Of a stretch of DNA of 64,000 nt, positions 1-11,239 are shown piece after piece. Below the pieces are notes generated by a model. It was not told the DNA's origin and did no database searches. It was given only the letters and a program-made list of their open reading frames with translations. Every line of letters starts with the position of its first letter. The first letter of the stretch is position 1. Source of the stretch: Siphonodentalium dalli (taxonomy: Eukaryota; Mollusca; Scaphopoda; Gadilida; Siphonodentaliidae); NCBI GenBank assembly GCA_032622095.1, contig CP136063.1:266531426-266595425 (forward strand), given 5' to 3'. The translations under genes were made by a program, and so were the position numbers.

Positions 1-246
1 TTTCGTGCATTACTGCACTCATTTTTTTTGAAACTCCGAATTCAGTCACCCAGTATCTACAGCATTTTGGCCAACACCATGCATTTGGCAAACCTAGCCA
101 GTCTCGACCCGTATAGTCTATATTTTATGGGTCTACACGTGCCGTATAGAATCAACAACCATGCTATACTATGCTTTAACTGGCGAGATGTGCAATATTT
201 ACAAAGTGCTTAGTGCGAAATATATACATATACATAAAAGAACACA
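1..246. other. AT-rich unassigned flank
   Basis: No gene, repeat unit or mobile-element terminus is recognised here. The 61-codon open frame is not conserved-looking and has no supporting context. Confidence 0.5.
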
Positions 247-297
247 GAAAATGAAGAAGAAGAAGAAGTTAAGAAGAAGAAGGAGATAGAAGAAGAT
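247..297. repeat. GAA-rich microsatellite
   Basis: An imperfect purine trinucleotide run (AAGAAGAAG with GGAG interruptions) is seen directly. Confidence 0.85.
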
Positions 298-419
298 TGG
301 TAGATAGATATGGCGGTAGTCTCTCTGTTAACCATGCGTATAGGTCCACGAAGAAAAATGAGGTTGGATGAAGAAAGAAGACGGCACATGGCTATGCCTA
401 TATCTATATCTATATTTGC

Positions 420-422
420 GAA

Positions 423-461
<39 letters not shown>

Positions 462-2080
462 GTTCTATAGAAATTCACAGGGGACCATCTAGATGATGCC
501 AAATGGGTCTACTAGGAGTAGCTTTTTACGAGAAAGATAATGGTCGGGGTTAGAATTTTTTAAAGTGACGCCGTTGTTGTCAGTGGCAGAAAAGGGGGAG
601 GGGCAGAAAAAACATTTGTCGCCGATTGCCACCAAACTTATATATAATCATCCCCATAATATGAGGAATCTAATGGCGTGGTTTAAATATGGCAAAAGTC
701 GCGCCGTTCGCGTCAGGGGTGCCCGGAAGGGGGGGGGGGCAGATTTTGTTCTGTCGCCGATTGCCACGAAACTTACATATAATCATCCCCATGATATGAA
801 GAATCCAACGGGGTGGTTTAAATATGTCAAAAGTGGCGTCGTTTGAGTCAGGGGTGAACGGAAGGGGAGAGGGGCACCAAAATTTATAAAACTAATTTTA
901 GCGCCGATTTCCACCAAATTGATATATATTCTTCTTCATGATACAAAGAATCTAATTGTGCGATTTAACAAGGCCAAATTGTTGTTTTTGGATGAGAAAT
1001 TGGGAGGGGGTGGGTACTAAATTTGATAATAAGTCGCCGATTGCCACCACACTTATACAAATTCATCCCCATGGTATGAGGAGTCTAATGGTGTGGCTTT
1101 TATCTGTCAAATGTGGCCTCATTTGAGTCAGGGTTGCATTGAAAGGGACAGGGGCACCAAAATTGATGCACAATTTTTTTAGCGCCAATTTCCACCAAAT
1201 TGATACACGTTCTTATCCATGATACGAGGAATCTAATCGTGATTTAAAGACGCCATAGTGGTGCTGTCTGGGTGAGAGATGGAGAGGGGAGGGATTGGCA
1301 CCAAATTTTATAAAAAAAATTGTTTAGTCGCCGATTATCACCAAACTTATAAACAATCATCTCCATGATATCAGGAGTGTAATCGTGTGATTTAAGGATG
1401 TCACAAGTGGGCCATTCGAGTCAGTGGTATATAGAGATGAGAGGGACACAACAAATTATATCTATATGTTTAGTGCCGATTTCCACCAGATTGATACATA
1501 TTCTTCTCCGTGATACGAGGAATCTTATCGTGTGGTTTAGATACACCCAATTGGTGCCCTATGGGTGAGAGATATGGGGACCTTAAATTTGATACGAATT
1601 TGTATACTCGCCAATTTTCACCAATTTCATATATATGCATCTCTAATCTCTAATGAGTCTTAGTGTGTGCAGCTTGAGTCCGAAATAGGGACGGGAGGGT
1701 CACCAAAACTGATACAAAATATTTTTAGTACCAATTACCATCAAATTCAGACACGTTCTTCTCAAATGATACAAGAAATAAAATCGTGCTGTCTGTCTGT
1801 CTTTTTGTCTGTCTGTGTGCGTTCTATATATAAATTCACGCTGTACAATCGAGATGGCACCAAGGCGTTCTAAGAGGGGTAACTTTTTACAAGGAAGATA
1901 ATGGTGCCGGTTAAAATTTTCTAAAATGACGCTGTTAATAAACCAAATTCCACCAAATTCATACACGTTTTTCTCTAATGATATACCATGAATTAAATCA
2001 CATTTGGTGTCGTTTGCGTCACGGATGGCGAGCGGATATGCACTATAATTGATAAGATTGCTATTCGCCGATATCCACAT
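420..2080 (+). mobile_element. Decayed tandem-core element headed by (TGTC)n
   Basis: A (TGTC)n microsatellite at about 420-461 is followed by about nine diverged copies of a ~135-150 bp unit. Each copy is marked by CGCCGATTGCCACCAAA or a variant, near 617, 752, 901, 1034, 1181, 1327, 1471, 1608 and 1730, followed by a CATGATATGAGGAATCTAAT-like stretch. The head block (microsatellite, GTTCTATA-AAATTCAC, then GCTTTTTACGAGAAAGATAATGG) recurs at about 1787-1935, so the leader was itself duplicated. A tetranucleotide microsatellite plus a tandem core is the known design of pearl/CvA and DINE-1-like Helentron derivatives. Assignment to that group is inference. The first two units stay open in one frame because they are 135 bp long; I do not read this as a gene. 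Confidence 0.6.
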
Positions 2081-2277
2081 ATAAGTTATATACAGTCACC
2101 AGGCCATCTCCATATCATTTTAAGTAGTTGGGCGTTCACATTTCACAATCCCGACATTATGGTGACCCACATAAGTCACTTGAACAATTATATCTTCTTA
2201 ACAGTCATATGTATATGGCAATGGCAATTAAGGCATTCACACAATGAGCTAGCAAAAAGATATAACTAGAAGAAGCA

Positions 2278-2767
2278 TTAAAGGTACTCAATCCGTAAAG
2301 AGGGTCCACATCTCAACAGATTCCAACAACAACAATCCGATCAGAGGGTCCTATATTACTATTTCTTTGGCTTTGGGGGTAAAAAATATTTGATTCGAGT
2401 CGAGGAACCCACCAAACAAAGCTCAGCGTTATTATATATTGATTTTTGAAATTTGTTATGTTATCGAGAAGAGTACTAATAATTGCCGTCAATTTCGTAT
2501 CCTGCTCGAGATTTGTACACCAAAAACTCTATTCAAACAGACAAGGATGGATAACTCTAAAACCAAGTGGTAATAATAACGCATTTTTGCCTGAGATCTG
2601 GGCCAGAAAGTATTCCCGATAATGAAAAATAATAGATTTCTAAAATCGATATCTAACAAATCTGAGCTTTGATGGGTGACTTCCTCGACTCGAATCAAAT
2701 ATGTTTTACCACCCGAAGCCATTGAAATAGTAATTGAGAGGAGTTTTATCGGATTGAGTACCTTTAA
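2278..2767 (-). mobile_element. TTAA-flanked MITE, family A, copy 1
   Basis: It starts TTAAAGGTACTCAA and ends TTGAGTACCTTTAA, giving terminal inverted repeats with a TTAA at each end. The sub-terminal parts are also inverted: a block with TTTGATTCGAGTCGAGGAA occurs near each end. At 490 bp it has no coding capacity. TTAA targets are typical of piggyBac and Kolobok transposases; which one mobilised this family cannot be told from the sequence. Confidence 0.85.
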
Positions 2768-3583
2768 ACGTATATTTATCATTCTATTGAAGAGATACAT
2801 ATATTCGTGCAAACTGAGAGACCTCGAACCGTCAGAGGATTGCATATATATAATAAAAAAATTTAGTCTGTTCCATTCAATACAGTTTCCACAAAAAGTT
2901 ACAATTTGTCAAGAGATATGGAAGGCCTGTTCAAAAATAGTGGTCACAGTGTGCAGTCAAATATAGTTTCTTCTGATATACAAGAAAATGCAGTTAGTAG
3001 CACAAGACTTTTCAGGATCCTACCAATTCTGACATCTGACAAGGGTTTTAGAACAGACTCATCGACTGACATAAAAAATTCAAAATCTCGCTCTGTGCCT
3101 GGCACATGTAGCTGATATATCTGCGCAGCAACATTTCGTTTAAACTAAGAATATTTAGCCAATATATAGCACCATGAACAGAGGAGCACCTGGAAATTTC
3201 TTTGAAACATCTGTATCTTCATGGAGATATGATAGCCATGTGTCCTCGATATCTTAGTCCAACCCACTAGATTGATTGATACATCTCAATATGTAAAACC
3301 CAATTATCATCTTTTATCGAACTAATGTGTTTATGATGTTCATGTATCATATTATAACGTCTAATGTATACGCAGTTGTATATAAATAAATACTTCATTA
3401 TTGGTGGAACGGATTAATCGCGATAAACAGAATGACAATTGACAAGGTGAGCCACTACTTATATCCCATGACTGTAATAATCATGTTTTGTGATGCTATT
3501 TGAATATACAATTTATGAGAAAACGTATAACACTTTAAGCAAGAGCATTCTCTATTCCCAACAAATATCCACAGCATACATTA
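2768..3583. other. Unassigned spacer between inverted family A copies
   Basis: AT-rich sequence with short, unconvincing open frames. No recognisable element apart from the terminus that follows at 3584. Confidence 0.5.
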
Positions 3584-3616
3584 ACCTGGGCAACGCCGGG
3601 TAACCCTGCTAGTAGA
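3584..3616 (-). mobile_element. Solo Helentron-like 5' terminus
   Basis: Read on the minus strand the sequence is CTAGCAGGGTTACCCGGCGT followed by TGCCCAGG, which resembles the start of the Helentron-like element at 18515 (CTAGCAGGTTAGCCCG). No tandem core follows on that strand, so it is probably a truncated end. Confidence 0.5.
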
Positions 3617-3672
3617 TCTATATATGTATAACGAGGCCACAAACATAATAATTTTGTTTTTGCAACTATTAG

Positions 3673-4160
3673 TTAAAGGTACTCAACCCGATAAAACTCC
3701 TCTCAATTACTATTTCAATGGCTTCGGGGGTCAAAAATATTTGATTCGAGTCGAGGAAGTCACCCATCAAAGCTCAGATTTGTTAGATATCGATTTTAGA
3801 AATCTATTATTTTTCATTATCGGGAATTCTTTCTGGCCCAGAAGAAAGTAAAAAATTCGTTATTATTACCCACTTGATTATAGAGTTATCCATCCTGTTC
3901 TGTTTGAATAGAATTTTGGCGTAAAATCTCGAGCATGTTACCAAATTGACGGCAGTTATAAGTACTCATCTCGAGAACATAAGAATTTTCAAAAATCAAT
4001 ATCTAATGACTCTGAGCTTTGTTTGATGGGTTCCTCGACTCGAATCAAATATTTTTTACCCCCAAAGCCAAAGAAATAGTAATATAGGACCCTCTGATCG
4101 GATTGTTGTTGTTGGAATCTGTTGAGATGGGGACCCTCTTTACGGGTTGAGTACCTTTAA
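3673..4160 (+). mobile_element. TTAA-flanked MITE, family A, copy 2
   Basis: The same 14-bp terminus (TTAAAGGTACTCAA) and the same interior as copy 1, in opposite orientation and 488 bp long. The two copies form a ~490-bp inverted repeat separated by about 0.9 kb. Confidence 0.85.
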
Positions 4161-4194
4161 ATTATAACAAATGGCAATTCATTATTTCTATCGT

Positions 4195-4290
4195 TCAGAG
4201 AAATTGTCCTCGTATCATCAGATTACAACAACAACGTTTCTTGAAATGCCGCTTCAGTTATCAGACTAGAATAATTGCCAAAAAATAATG
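4195..4290 (+). mobile_element. Degenerate family B end fragment
   Basis: The stretch with CGTATCATCAGATTACAACA and CAGTTATCAGACTAGAAT matches the sub-terminal part of the family B ends at 12474 and 9636 at low identity. No terminus is preserved. Confidence 0.4.
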
Positions 4291-4404
4291 CTATAACCAC
4301 TAAGTCTTGCTGTCAACTATAGTATGAAATGGGCCCAAAAAGTGTTATATATGAACATTTTGTTCAACGTAATTTGGTATCGAGAGTATATGTCGGTCGT
4401 CATT

Positions 4405-4750
4405 CGTTGTGAAAAATAACAGATTTCAAAACTCGAGAAATCTGATTACTCTGGGCTTTGCATGATTGGTGGGTTCCTATAGCCTCAAATCTAATATTTT
4501 TTTTTACCTCCGAAGCCGAAGAAATAGTACGGTAATTTAGGAGAGTTAATTCCGATTATGTTTCTTTAAGATGCATAATCCGGCCGATTAACCCCCCTAA
4601 ATTATTATTTCTTTGGCTTCGGCCAAGTGCGGGGGTAAAAAAAATATTTGATTCGAGTCCAGGAACCCACTCATCAAAGCTCATGCAGAGTTATTAGATA
4701 TCGATTTTTGAAATCTGTTACTTTTCACCACCGGGAATATGTGGCGCCTT
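4405..4750. mobile_element. Two family A/B-related elements joined head to head
   Basis: The left arm (4409-4545) and right arm (4600-4745) are inverted relatives of the family A interior: both hold AACAGATTTC/GAAATCTGTTA, GGGTTCCT/AGGAACCC and the GAAGCCGAAGAAATAGTA/TATTATTTCTTTGGCTTCGG pair. At the centre, ATTATGTTTCTTTAA and TTTAAGATGCATAATCC lie back to back, that is, two element termini sharing one TTTAA. This looks like two insertions abutting at one target, or a rearranged foldback. Confidence 0.55.
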
Positions 4751-4794
4751 GGCAAAAATATACAAATAGTACCGACATGCGCACACGCAGTTAC

Positions 4795-5341
4795 GACGAG
4801 ACCACCAGTCCACCGTTGAGGTCACCGGTGTAACCACCACCACCAGCGGAAACAGGGACGCCGGGTCCACCGGAGGTCCCTGCCGCCGACATCGAGGCCA
4901 GAGTAGACATGGGCGCTGACGACATCCCAGACGCCCCTATCACTGACTTTGTGATACAGTTGGAGTCACCACCAGCTCCACCACAGACGGTGTCCAGAGG
5001 ACACACACACACCGTCCCGAAGACGCCAATGTATTATGGTCCGGAGTCTTCACCCCCATGACCCCTCAGGGAGAATGAACCACCAGAGTCGCCAGACATC
5101 GACCAGCTGATAGAAGATCTTAAAAAGCGGATCTGCGATGAAGCCAAACAAGGCAGAGCATATAAAGGCAGAACAACAGCTAGTCCACTACAGAATCATC
5201 TGCACTGAAGACGACGCCTTGGATCCGGCTACAGTTGAGTTCAGAATTCATAACGACACCAATTTTTTAACACACCTCCCTCGGATGCCTCTTCGTCTGC
5301 ACCACCACCTGCGAAGAAGCACAAAAAGAAAAAGAAACATC
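4795..5341 (+). pseudogene. Broken proline-rich, lysine-tailed coding fragment, unrecognised
   Basis: I do not recognise this protein. A GC-rich island in AT-rich surroundings reads, in one frame, as acidic and proline-rich segments (including ADIEARVDMGADDIPDAPI and PESPDIDQLIEDLKKRI) interrupted by stops. A second frame then supplies an ending with PPPAKKHKKKKKHR and a TGA at about 5339. An AATAAA signal follows at 5400. The frame change and at least three in-frame stops mark it as dead. Composition unlike its neighbours and the strongly basic tail suggest the 3' end of a mobile or transferred gene. The other lysine-tailed frame, at 11.8-12.2 kb, has a similar ending. No function is claimed. 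Confidence 0.4.
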
Positions 5342-5466
5342 GTTGAAGAAACAACAAATTGCTTCCTTTTTTCTTCTTTCTTTTTTTTCTGTATTTCTAA
5401 ATAAAGGCACGAAACATGAGGGGTGAAGGAGTAGACCTTTCGGCTATTCGACCATCCCGGGGTTAG

Positions 5467-5482
5467 CCCCCCCCCCCCCCCC
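5467..5482. repeat. Poly-C run (16 C)
   Basis: A homopolymer seen directly, capable of forming a G-quadruplex on the minus strand. Length may be unreliable in an assembly. Confidence 0.9.
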
Positions 5483-5504
5483 AAACACTTCCCCTGCACG
5501 CAGT

Positions 5505-5590
5505 TACGATAGGTCACGCAAGTCGCAGCTCCATCTGCGCCACCAAATAATTTCGGAATAGAAGTCGATGAAAAGTATATCTCCATCATT
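5505..5590 (-). repeat. Dispersed repeat shared with 13655-13750
   Basis: On the minus strand it reads TTTTCATCGACTTCTATTCC and continues through GGAGCTGCGACTTGCGTGACC. The plus strand at 13655 has nearly the same series. The two copies are inverted relative to each other. Confidence 0.65.
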
Positions 5591-5803
5591 TAAAAAATAC
5601 GTTATATATGTATATGTTGTGATATAGTTGATGTGCGGATAAATACATTATACTTATTTATGAATCGGTAATCATGCATGTAATATAGACGTGTGCTATG
5701 GCACCATGATGGTTACACGTGGACACACTATGTATTTACACTTGTGACAGCACTGTACGTCTTGTTGGGGGAATTCCGATTTGAATTAGGAATTACCATA
5801 ATC

Positions 5804-5886
5804 ACCCCATGCATCCGGATATGCTCGTAGCGGAAGACATGCTCGTAGCGGAATAACCACATGCATGGCCCGCGATTTGCACATCG
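5804..5886 (+). repeat. Inverted-repeat arm with TGCTCGTAGCGGAA duplication
   Basis: CCATGCATCCGGATATGCTC, then two copies of CATGCTCGTAGCGGAA-type sequence, then GGCCCGCGATTTGCACATCG. The reverse complement lies at 9318-9395. Related TGCTCGTAGC words recur at 6267-6300. Confidence 0.75.
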
Positions 5887-6546
5887 TCTTTAGTTGTCGT
5901 AAGTTATTTCATAAAAACACGGTTTATTTTACCTTGATTTTTTGTTAACGTTAACAGCGATAATCGGTCTACAGAAATGAGCAGTTGTGGTTTCCGCAAT
6001 TTGCATATTACTGTTCGATAATCGGGTTTTATACGAAAATTATGACCTGAAATACTTACTCGATATAAGTTTATCAAATTTTAATGAATCTGTGCATTGA
6101 CACATTATATAACAAACAGTCTCTCAAAGTATGATATCTTAGCTTCAAAATGAACTGGACATGTTTGCGATATCAATCATATTAGTGCCCGAAAAATTAG
6201 TTTCCATGGAGGCACTCTCTCGATTTTGGGGCATGTCTATAGCAAACGTAAAACTTGCTATGATGTGCTCGTAGCATCGGGTGACATGCTCGTAGCATTA
6301 TATAAAATATGTGTATATGCGAGAGAATCACACTTTTGTCAACTAAAAATAGCGTCTAGATAGTGCTAGCATATGCATATATCACATGAATGACATGGTA
6401 TATTGTATCGCGTTCTGAAGGACATACATGTGGCAAACTTTATATAAAAAGGTAATTAGATAGTCGGCAGAGGGAAAATTAAAAGTACAACTACACATGG
6501 GGTGGTGAAAAAAATTCACATAGTACCAACATGTATTTAATGCAAA

Positions 6547-6548
<2 letters not shown>
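5887..6548. other. Unassigned AT-rich region
   Basis: Only the TGCTCGTAGCA words near 6267-6300 are notable. No coding signal. Confidence 0.5.

Positions 6549-6591
<43 letters not shown>
6549..6591. repeat. (AT)n microsatellite
   Basis: About 20 uninterrupted TA/AT dinucleotides seen directly. Confidence 0.95.
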
Positions 6592-6594
<3 letters not shown>

Positions 6595-6865
6595 TACTAC
6601 CGTAAGGGTGTGATTATACTCAGACAATATTATGGATTAAAATGTTGGCGGTATAGATTGCAAGCCCGGTTTGGGTCTTCCATATGAAGTGTATCTGATC
6701 AACGACTGCATTGATTAAGAGAACCTACCACCACTCCCAGGTCTCCCTCGTTGGACTTTATGTCTCCCATTCTACTAAGGGTACGACCAGACTTGTCTAT
6801 TATAGCCTTTATATCTTTATGCTTCGTAAAACAAACGTGTAGTCTTAGTGTCCCTTTTAATGCGA

Positions 6866-7145
6866 ATGCCTCATATTTTAGTTGTAAATTCCGTTTATTT
6901 TTAATCTGAGATAAGAGCATTTTTTATACCTTTATTGTTTATTTTAAAAAGCAAAATGCCTCATATTTTAGTTATCAAATACGTTAATCTCAGATAAGAG
7001 CCTTTTTATACATATATTATATATTTTTAAAAGCAGATTGCCTCATATTTTAGTTATCAAATATGTTTATTCATTTTAAATTTAGACAGAGTCTTTTTAT
7101 ACATTCATTAATTTATATATTTTAAAGGCAAATACCTCATATATA
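6866..7145. repeat. Tandem repeat, ~85-95 bp unit, three copies
   Basis: Each unit begins TGCCTCATATTTTAGTT and passes through an AGATAAGAGC- or AGACAGAGTC-like block and TTTTTATAC. Starts lie near 6869, 6958 and 7040, with a partial fourth at about 7134. Confidence 0.8.
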
Positions 7146-9317
7146 TTATGTTTCTCGGGTGAAAAGTAGTTTTCCGTTCTTTTAGACAAGGTGGCCACTA
7201 ATCGTATTAATATATATATACTGTACAATAGTATTTTATAGTTTTATTGAAATAAATCGCCTGCAGTAATTGAAAACCTTTGTTATGAACATCGCACAAG
7301 AGGGTGTAAAGTTATCAATCATCCTTTAGAAAATCCTTCCGAAAAAGTTCGTCTACAGATTGCTCAGAATAAACATTTGAACGATTAGTGACCTCTGTGG
7401 TTTTAACAGTATTTCACATTTATGTTATATGTTCAAATAAATAAAAATAAAATATGTAATTGCAAAAAGTGTCTGAATGATACCGATCCACAGCTGTTAA
7501 TCAAATTTTCAAAAGTATTTTCGCGCGATTATTACCAGATATTATAGACCACTCAGCCATCGAGTCAGTCGTTTTTTCATTACCGTTCATGCACGTCGAC
7601 ATATTCGAAACAGACGCGTGTGGAACATCACTAATTTTGCATCTTTTCAATAAACTTTGTTGTCAAATCCGAATATTATATTACTAATTTGCGATTTACA
7701 CAATAATATAGTGTCCATACATGAAGACGAGCATGCATGTCATTTTGAATGCCATACTTATTGTTCATGCATTTAACCAAATTACTCTTTCGACTCGGGC
7801 TTGATTGCTACTATCCACATGATTAGCATTGCGTTTTAGCTTTAAAAAAGGTATAGTTGTTGAAATTATCCTAAAAGCAAATCTGCTACGAGCACTTCAT
7901 TATAAAATCGCTGGTGCTATAGACATGTCATACCACTGCTATAGACATCCCATATTTTCTTGCTATGACCTGCATATATGGTTATTTTTAACTATGGAAA
8001 ATGTAAATACATGACTGGAAATGTTGTCTATTATATTAAGGGAATATCCGCGGAAATAGCAATGTGTGCAAAGACTAGATTGTCTGGGCTGTTACCACAG
8101 AAATCGTAATTTTATGTAAGAAATGCAAATTTTGCCACAATTTTTGGCCTAACTTCCCGGTAAAATAGGATTAAACTGCGTCCATGTTTAAAGAAGTTTG
8201 ATGTACAGTTGGGTAAATTACAGTCTGGAGTAAACTACATACCCACATATAAAAAATAGTGGGTCTGACGACCTTTCGTTCAGTTTTCATTTCCCAAACC
8301 CGGGATTCCTTGTAATTACCGCCAATCAAAACTTAGCTCCAAGAAATGTGTGCCCCAATAAAAAACTAGTAACATGTCACGTGCTTTCGGTGTGGAAATT
8401 CCGAAGGTGTGGCTAAATGTTGTTAAAATAGTATCCATGACGTCATGTTATACCAGAAGAGAAATTCACAAATCGACAAATAAAGTAGATTGTTGACGAG
8501 CGGTCGAAAGTTTAAAATCAAGAATCACCGGAATTTGGATTGCAGGCAACTGTAATTAGGGTACAACTGGCCAATCGTTGGAGCTAATAATACGGCTGTG
8601 TAAGGTCGGGAGGGTTTCGGTGGGGTTGGTGGTAGAATTGTGTTGCTCTTCGCTCGTTTTGGCTGTGGTGGTACAACTGCCGGTACTGGGGAACTGATAT
8701 ATCGTTTTGTTTGTCATTTAACTTAGTTCTGGAGTTGTTTTAGCAAATAGTCCCGACATTCATGTATTTTTGATTCGTGGCCGTTGATTTGTGTTATTTT
8801 TTGACAACATGGTCGACAAATCGCCTGGCCAATCTAAAAAATAAATTCGTTCCGAGTCCAAGAGATCCACATAAATTGACATTTTTTTATAATTTCAAGA
8901 AGATCTGTCTTAGTTATTGTACATATTATTTTGGATCCCGGAAGTTAGCTGTTTCCCTTTATTCTCAGTAAAACAACCGCCGAACGAAAAGTCACAAACC
9001 CTGCAACTATTATAATTCCGATTCTTAGAATCGGTTTCACAGGGTTGAAGCGGCCATGACGGCACTGGCACGTGACCATGTTTACGCCTGTCAATCACAA
9101 CTAATTTCAGATTTATATTTAGTGCCGTGTGACGTAATTTGGGGGAAGCCCACTACCGTTCAGAAATGAAAAGTTGATGGGAATGCAATAGACTCAGTAT
9201 CAGTATGAATCTGAGTGTATGTTTACATAGACTGGGTAAATTATAGCCACAAATAATACCACCACCGTCAACCACTGGTATGTGTTGGTTTCGGTGCAAC
9301 ATGTGTCTAACCGTGAA
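7146..9317. other. Unassigned region inside the 5.8/9.4-kb inverted pair
   Basis: No convincing gene. The stretch 8530-8690 is relatively GC-rich. The open frames are 60-64 codons long and unremarkable. If the flanking 80-bp inverted repeats bound an element, this would be its degenerate interior. Confidence 0.4.
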
Positions 9318-9395
9318 CGGTGTGCAAATCGCGGGCCATGTGGTTATTCCGATACGAGCATGTCTTCCGCTACGAGCATGTCCGGATGCATGGGA
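9318..9395 (-). repeat. Inverted-repeat arm matching 5804-5886
   Basis: The reverse complement carries GCATCCGGACATGCTCGTAG and GGCCCGCGATTTGCACACCG, as in the left arm. Here it lies directly inside the family B end that finishes at 9636. Confidence 0.75.
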
Positions 9396-9399
9396 TGAT

Positions 9400-9636
9400 A
9401 ATTATATGAAATTTGTAAACCACATATATGCACTCGCTCGTGCACCTCCAAACTGCCCAGAAAAACCCGCTATTGTAGGACTTTTACGGCAAATACGATA
9501 TCGTGATTGGTATTGTTGTGAGTATTTATTGGTATAAGTAAATTAATTTGGATAACTAAATCGGCTTTTGGTGAAATTCCGTTCTTGTTGTAACTGAATG
9601 ATACGGGATCGATCGAATTCGATTATGTACCTTTAA
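9400..9636 (-). mobile_element. TTAA-flanked family B end, copy 1
   Basis: It terminates at a TTAA (9633-9636) and reads inward on the minus strand TTAAAGGTACATAATCG, then CCGTATCATTCAGTTACAAC, then AAAGCCGATTTAGTTATCC. The order of blocks matches 12474-12566 plus 13024-13140, but without the palindrome insertion found there. This makes it the paralogous empty site for that insertion. Confidence 0.75.
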
Positions 9637-9832
9637 TGTGTTGGAATATGCTAAATAGTACTTGCTGGAAAGAACCAGGCTGATATAATTTGTTTTAATT
9701 TTAAACTGATTTATTCACTAATTTGGAGGGTAACCCATAACGTTGGCCAGGAAAAAATAAAACAAAAATGCAGAGGGTTCATTTGTGTCTGCAAATGTTT
9801 TCAAAACACCCCCCATGTTTGGGTGCATGTTT

Positions 9833-9915
9833 ATACTAAACTATTTGAACTTATGTTACGCGATTAACGATGTTTGTTGACAAATCACTGTATCATTTTT
9901 GTTTACATATTAATA
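9833..9915 (+). repeat. Dispersed repeat shared with 50310-50392
   Basis: ACTAAACTATTTGAACTTA and TTTGTTGACAAATCA in this order match the reverse complement of 50310-50392. Probably part of an unclassified dispersed element. Confidence 0.65.
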
Positions 9916-10189
9916 CATAACACACTTTCAACACATGGAATCCCTAATGTAGAATGCTGCAGGCCGGAGTGCTTCCCTCATTATATACGTAAACATTTGG
10001 TACTGAATGTAATCAAACAACGTTTATATATTTCTCTAAGTTTTTCTTGATGTGATGTTTTTTATATAATTTTTTTTAAACATTTAATATACCCACCGCA
10101 AATGCCTTGGATCGCTTTAACTCGATGGAAAAGAACCTAGAGTCTGAATATTAAAAGACACTTTCAGAAAAAAGTTCTATAGGTTGAAG

Positions 10190-10375
10190 CCACGATCCGG
10201 GTTTATCGCGTAGAGGTCGATATGATATGGGCTTCTCGTCTAGACATGATACGGGCTTCTCCCATATATATATAATACATGCATGCGTGATCCGGGTCTT
10301 TCGTATATACATGATCCTGGTGTCTGGAAAAGACACGGTCCGGGTTTATTTTTAACATGATCCGGGTTTCTTCAG
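10190..10375. repeat. Degenerate repeat of a ~30-bp GATCCGGG motif
   Basis: Variants of ACATGATCCGGGTTTCT recur about five to six times (GATACGGGCTTCTC, GATCCTGGTGTCT and others), interrupted by an ATATATATAAT stretch. Confidence 0.6.
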
Positions 10376-10665
10376 TGCTTTTATTCACTATGAACGCCGA
10401 ACCAAAACTTCAACATAGTCACTCTAATATGCATCCCTCATTCGCGACACCGCTACCTTGGATTACTTCTATATTCTGCTTGAAATGTTCTTTCCAGAAT
10501 AAAATCCCCAGAAGGTGAATTTTGTGTAAACAATATTTATTTCAACAACAAAAAATCAAACATATAACACAGACACAATATACATGTAGAAATATAGAGA
10601 TTTATGAAGAGGATTGGACAACAAGCAAAATGCTTTTTAAAAGTCCTCTCCTCGTGGAATAAATG

Positions 10666-10699
10666 TTACCTCAAGTGACAGAAATATCACTTGAGGTAA
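10666..10699. other. Perfect 13-bp stem hairpin
   Basis: TTACCTCAAGTGA and TCACTTGAGGTAA are separated by 8 nt. It lies inside the insertion at 10498-11077. Confidence 0.85.
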
Positions 10700-10782
10700 A
10701 GCAGACGGGATATATAGTTTTGTTTGATTGGAATGTTGTTTAGGATTGAGATACGGGTTTAGCATTGTAATACGGATGTTAA

Positions 10783-10834
10783 GGGTGAGGGTGAGAGAGA
10801 GAGAATGAAAGAGAGAGAGAGAGGGGGGGAGAGT

Positions 10835-10923
<89 letters not shown>
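10783..10923. repeat. (GA)n microsatellite
   Basis: A long GA run with a few interruptions at its 5' side. It creates spurious Leu-Ser open frames on the minus strand. Confidence 0.95.
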
Positions 10924-10925
<2 letters not shown>

Positions 10926-11239
10926 TTGACACAACATACATTCGATACAAAATAACACAACAACATCCGTTCAGTGGGGGAATCACTTGCACGAATGCGT
11001 CACGACCACGGACGGAGAAATTAGAGACGGCGGGCTAGCTTCACTAAATTCACCTTCTGCTGACCTCATTCTATCTGTTCCTGTCGTTTGAAAATAGAAA
11101 ACCTAAACAAACGAATAAAACCAATTAAAATTGAATAACCTAATATATATGCGGTTCTGTGTTTATCACACGCTCGATCGACATCTTCCGCCCCCGCCCC
11201 CATTTGAGGTTTTATAAGGTGGCAACTTCGACCGAGTCG

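Larger units (their letters stand above)
10498..11077. mobile_element. Insertion with family G hairpin arms at its ends
   Basis: The left end reads AAAATCCCCAGAAGGTGAATTT. The right end, reverse-complemented, reads AGAATGAGGTC and GCAGAAGGTGAATTT, the family G arm. The interior holds a short perfect hairpin and a long GA microsatellite. The uninterrupted block at 11240 marks the pre-insertion state. Confidence 0.65.
10426..11130 (+). repeat. Duplicated block, filled copy
   Basis: ACACCGCTACCTTGGATTAC and GAAATGTTCTTTCCAG (10426-10497), resuming with TTCCTGTCG and GAAAATAGAAAACC at 11078, match the continuous block at 11240-11360. The 580 bp in between is an insertion with family G-like ends. 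Confidence 0.75.

Noticed and set aside
565-846. 93-codon frame with two similar 45-residue repeats
   Set aside because: It covers two units of a ~140-bp tandem core whose later copies shift frame, so it is repeat-derived.
5138-5404. 88-codon frame over the GC-rich island as an intact gene
   Set aside because: Better explained as a frame shadow of the broken lysine-tailed fragment, whose protein-like parts lie in two other frames.
10637-10992. Leu-Ser repeat proteins on the minus strand
   Set aside because: Translation of a (GA)n microsatellite; the same applies to 25431-25676.
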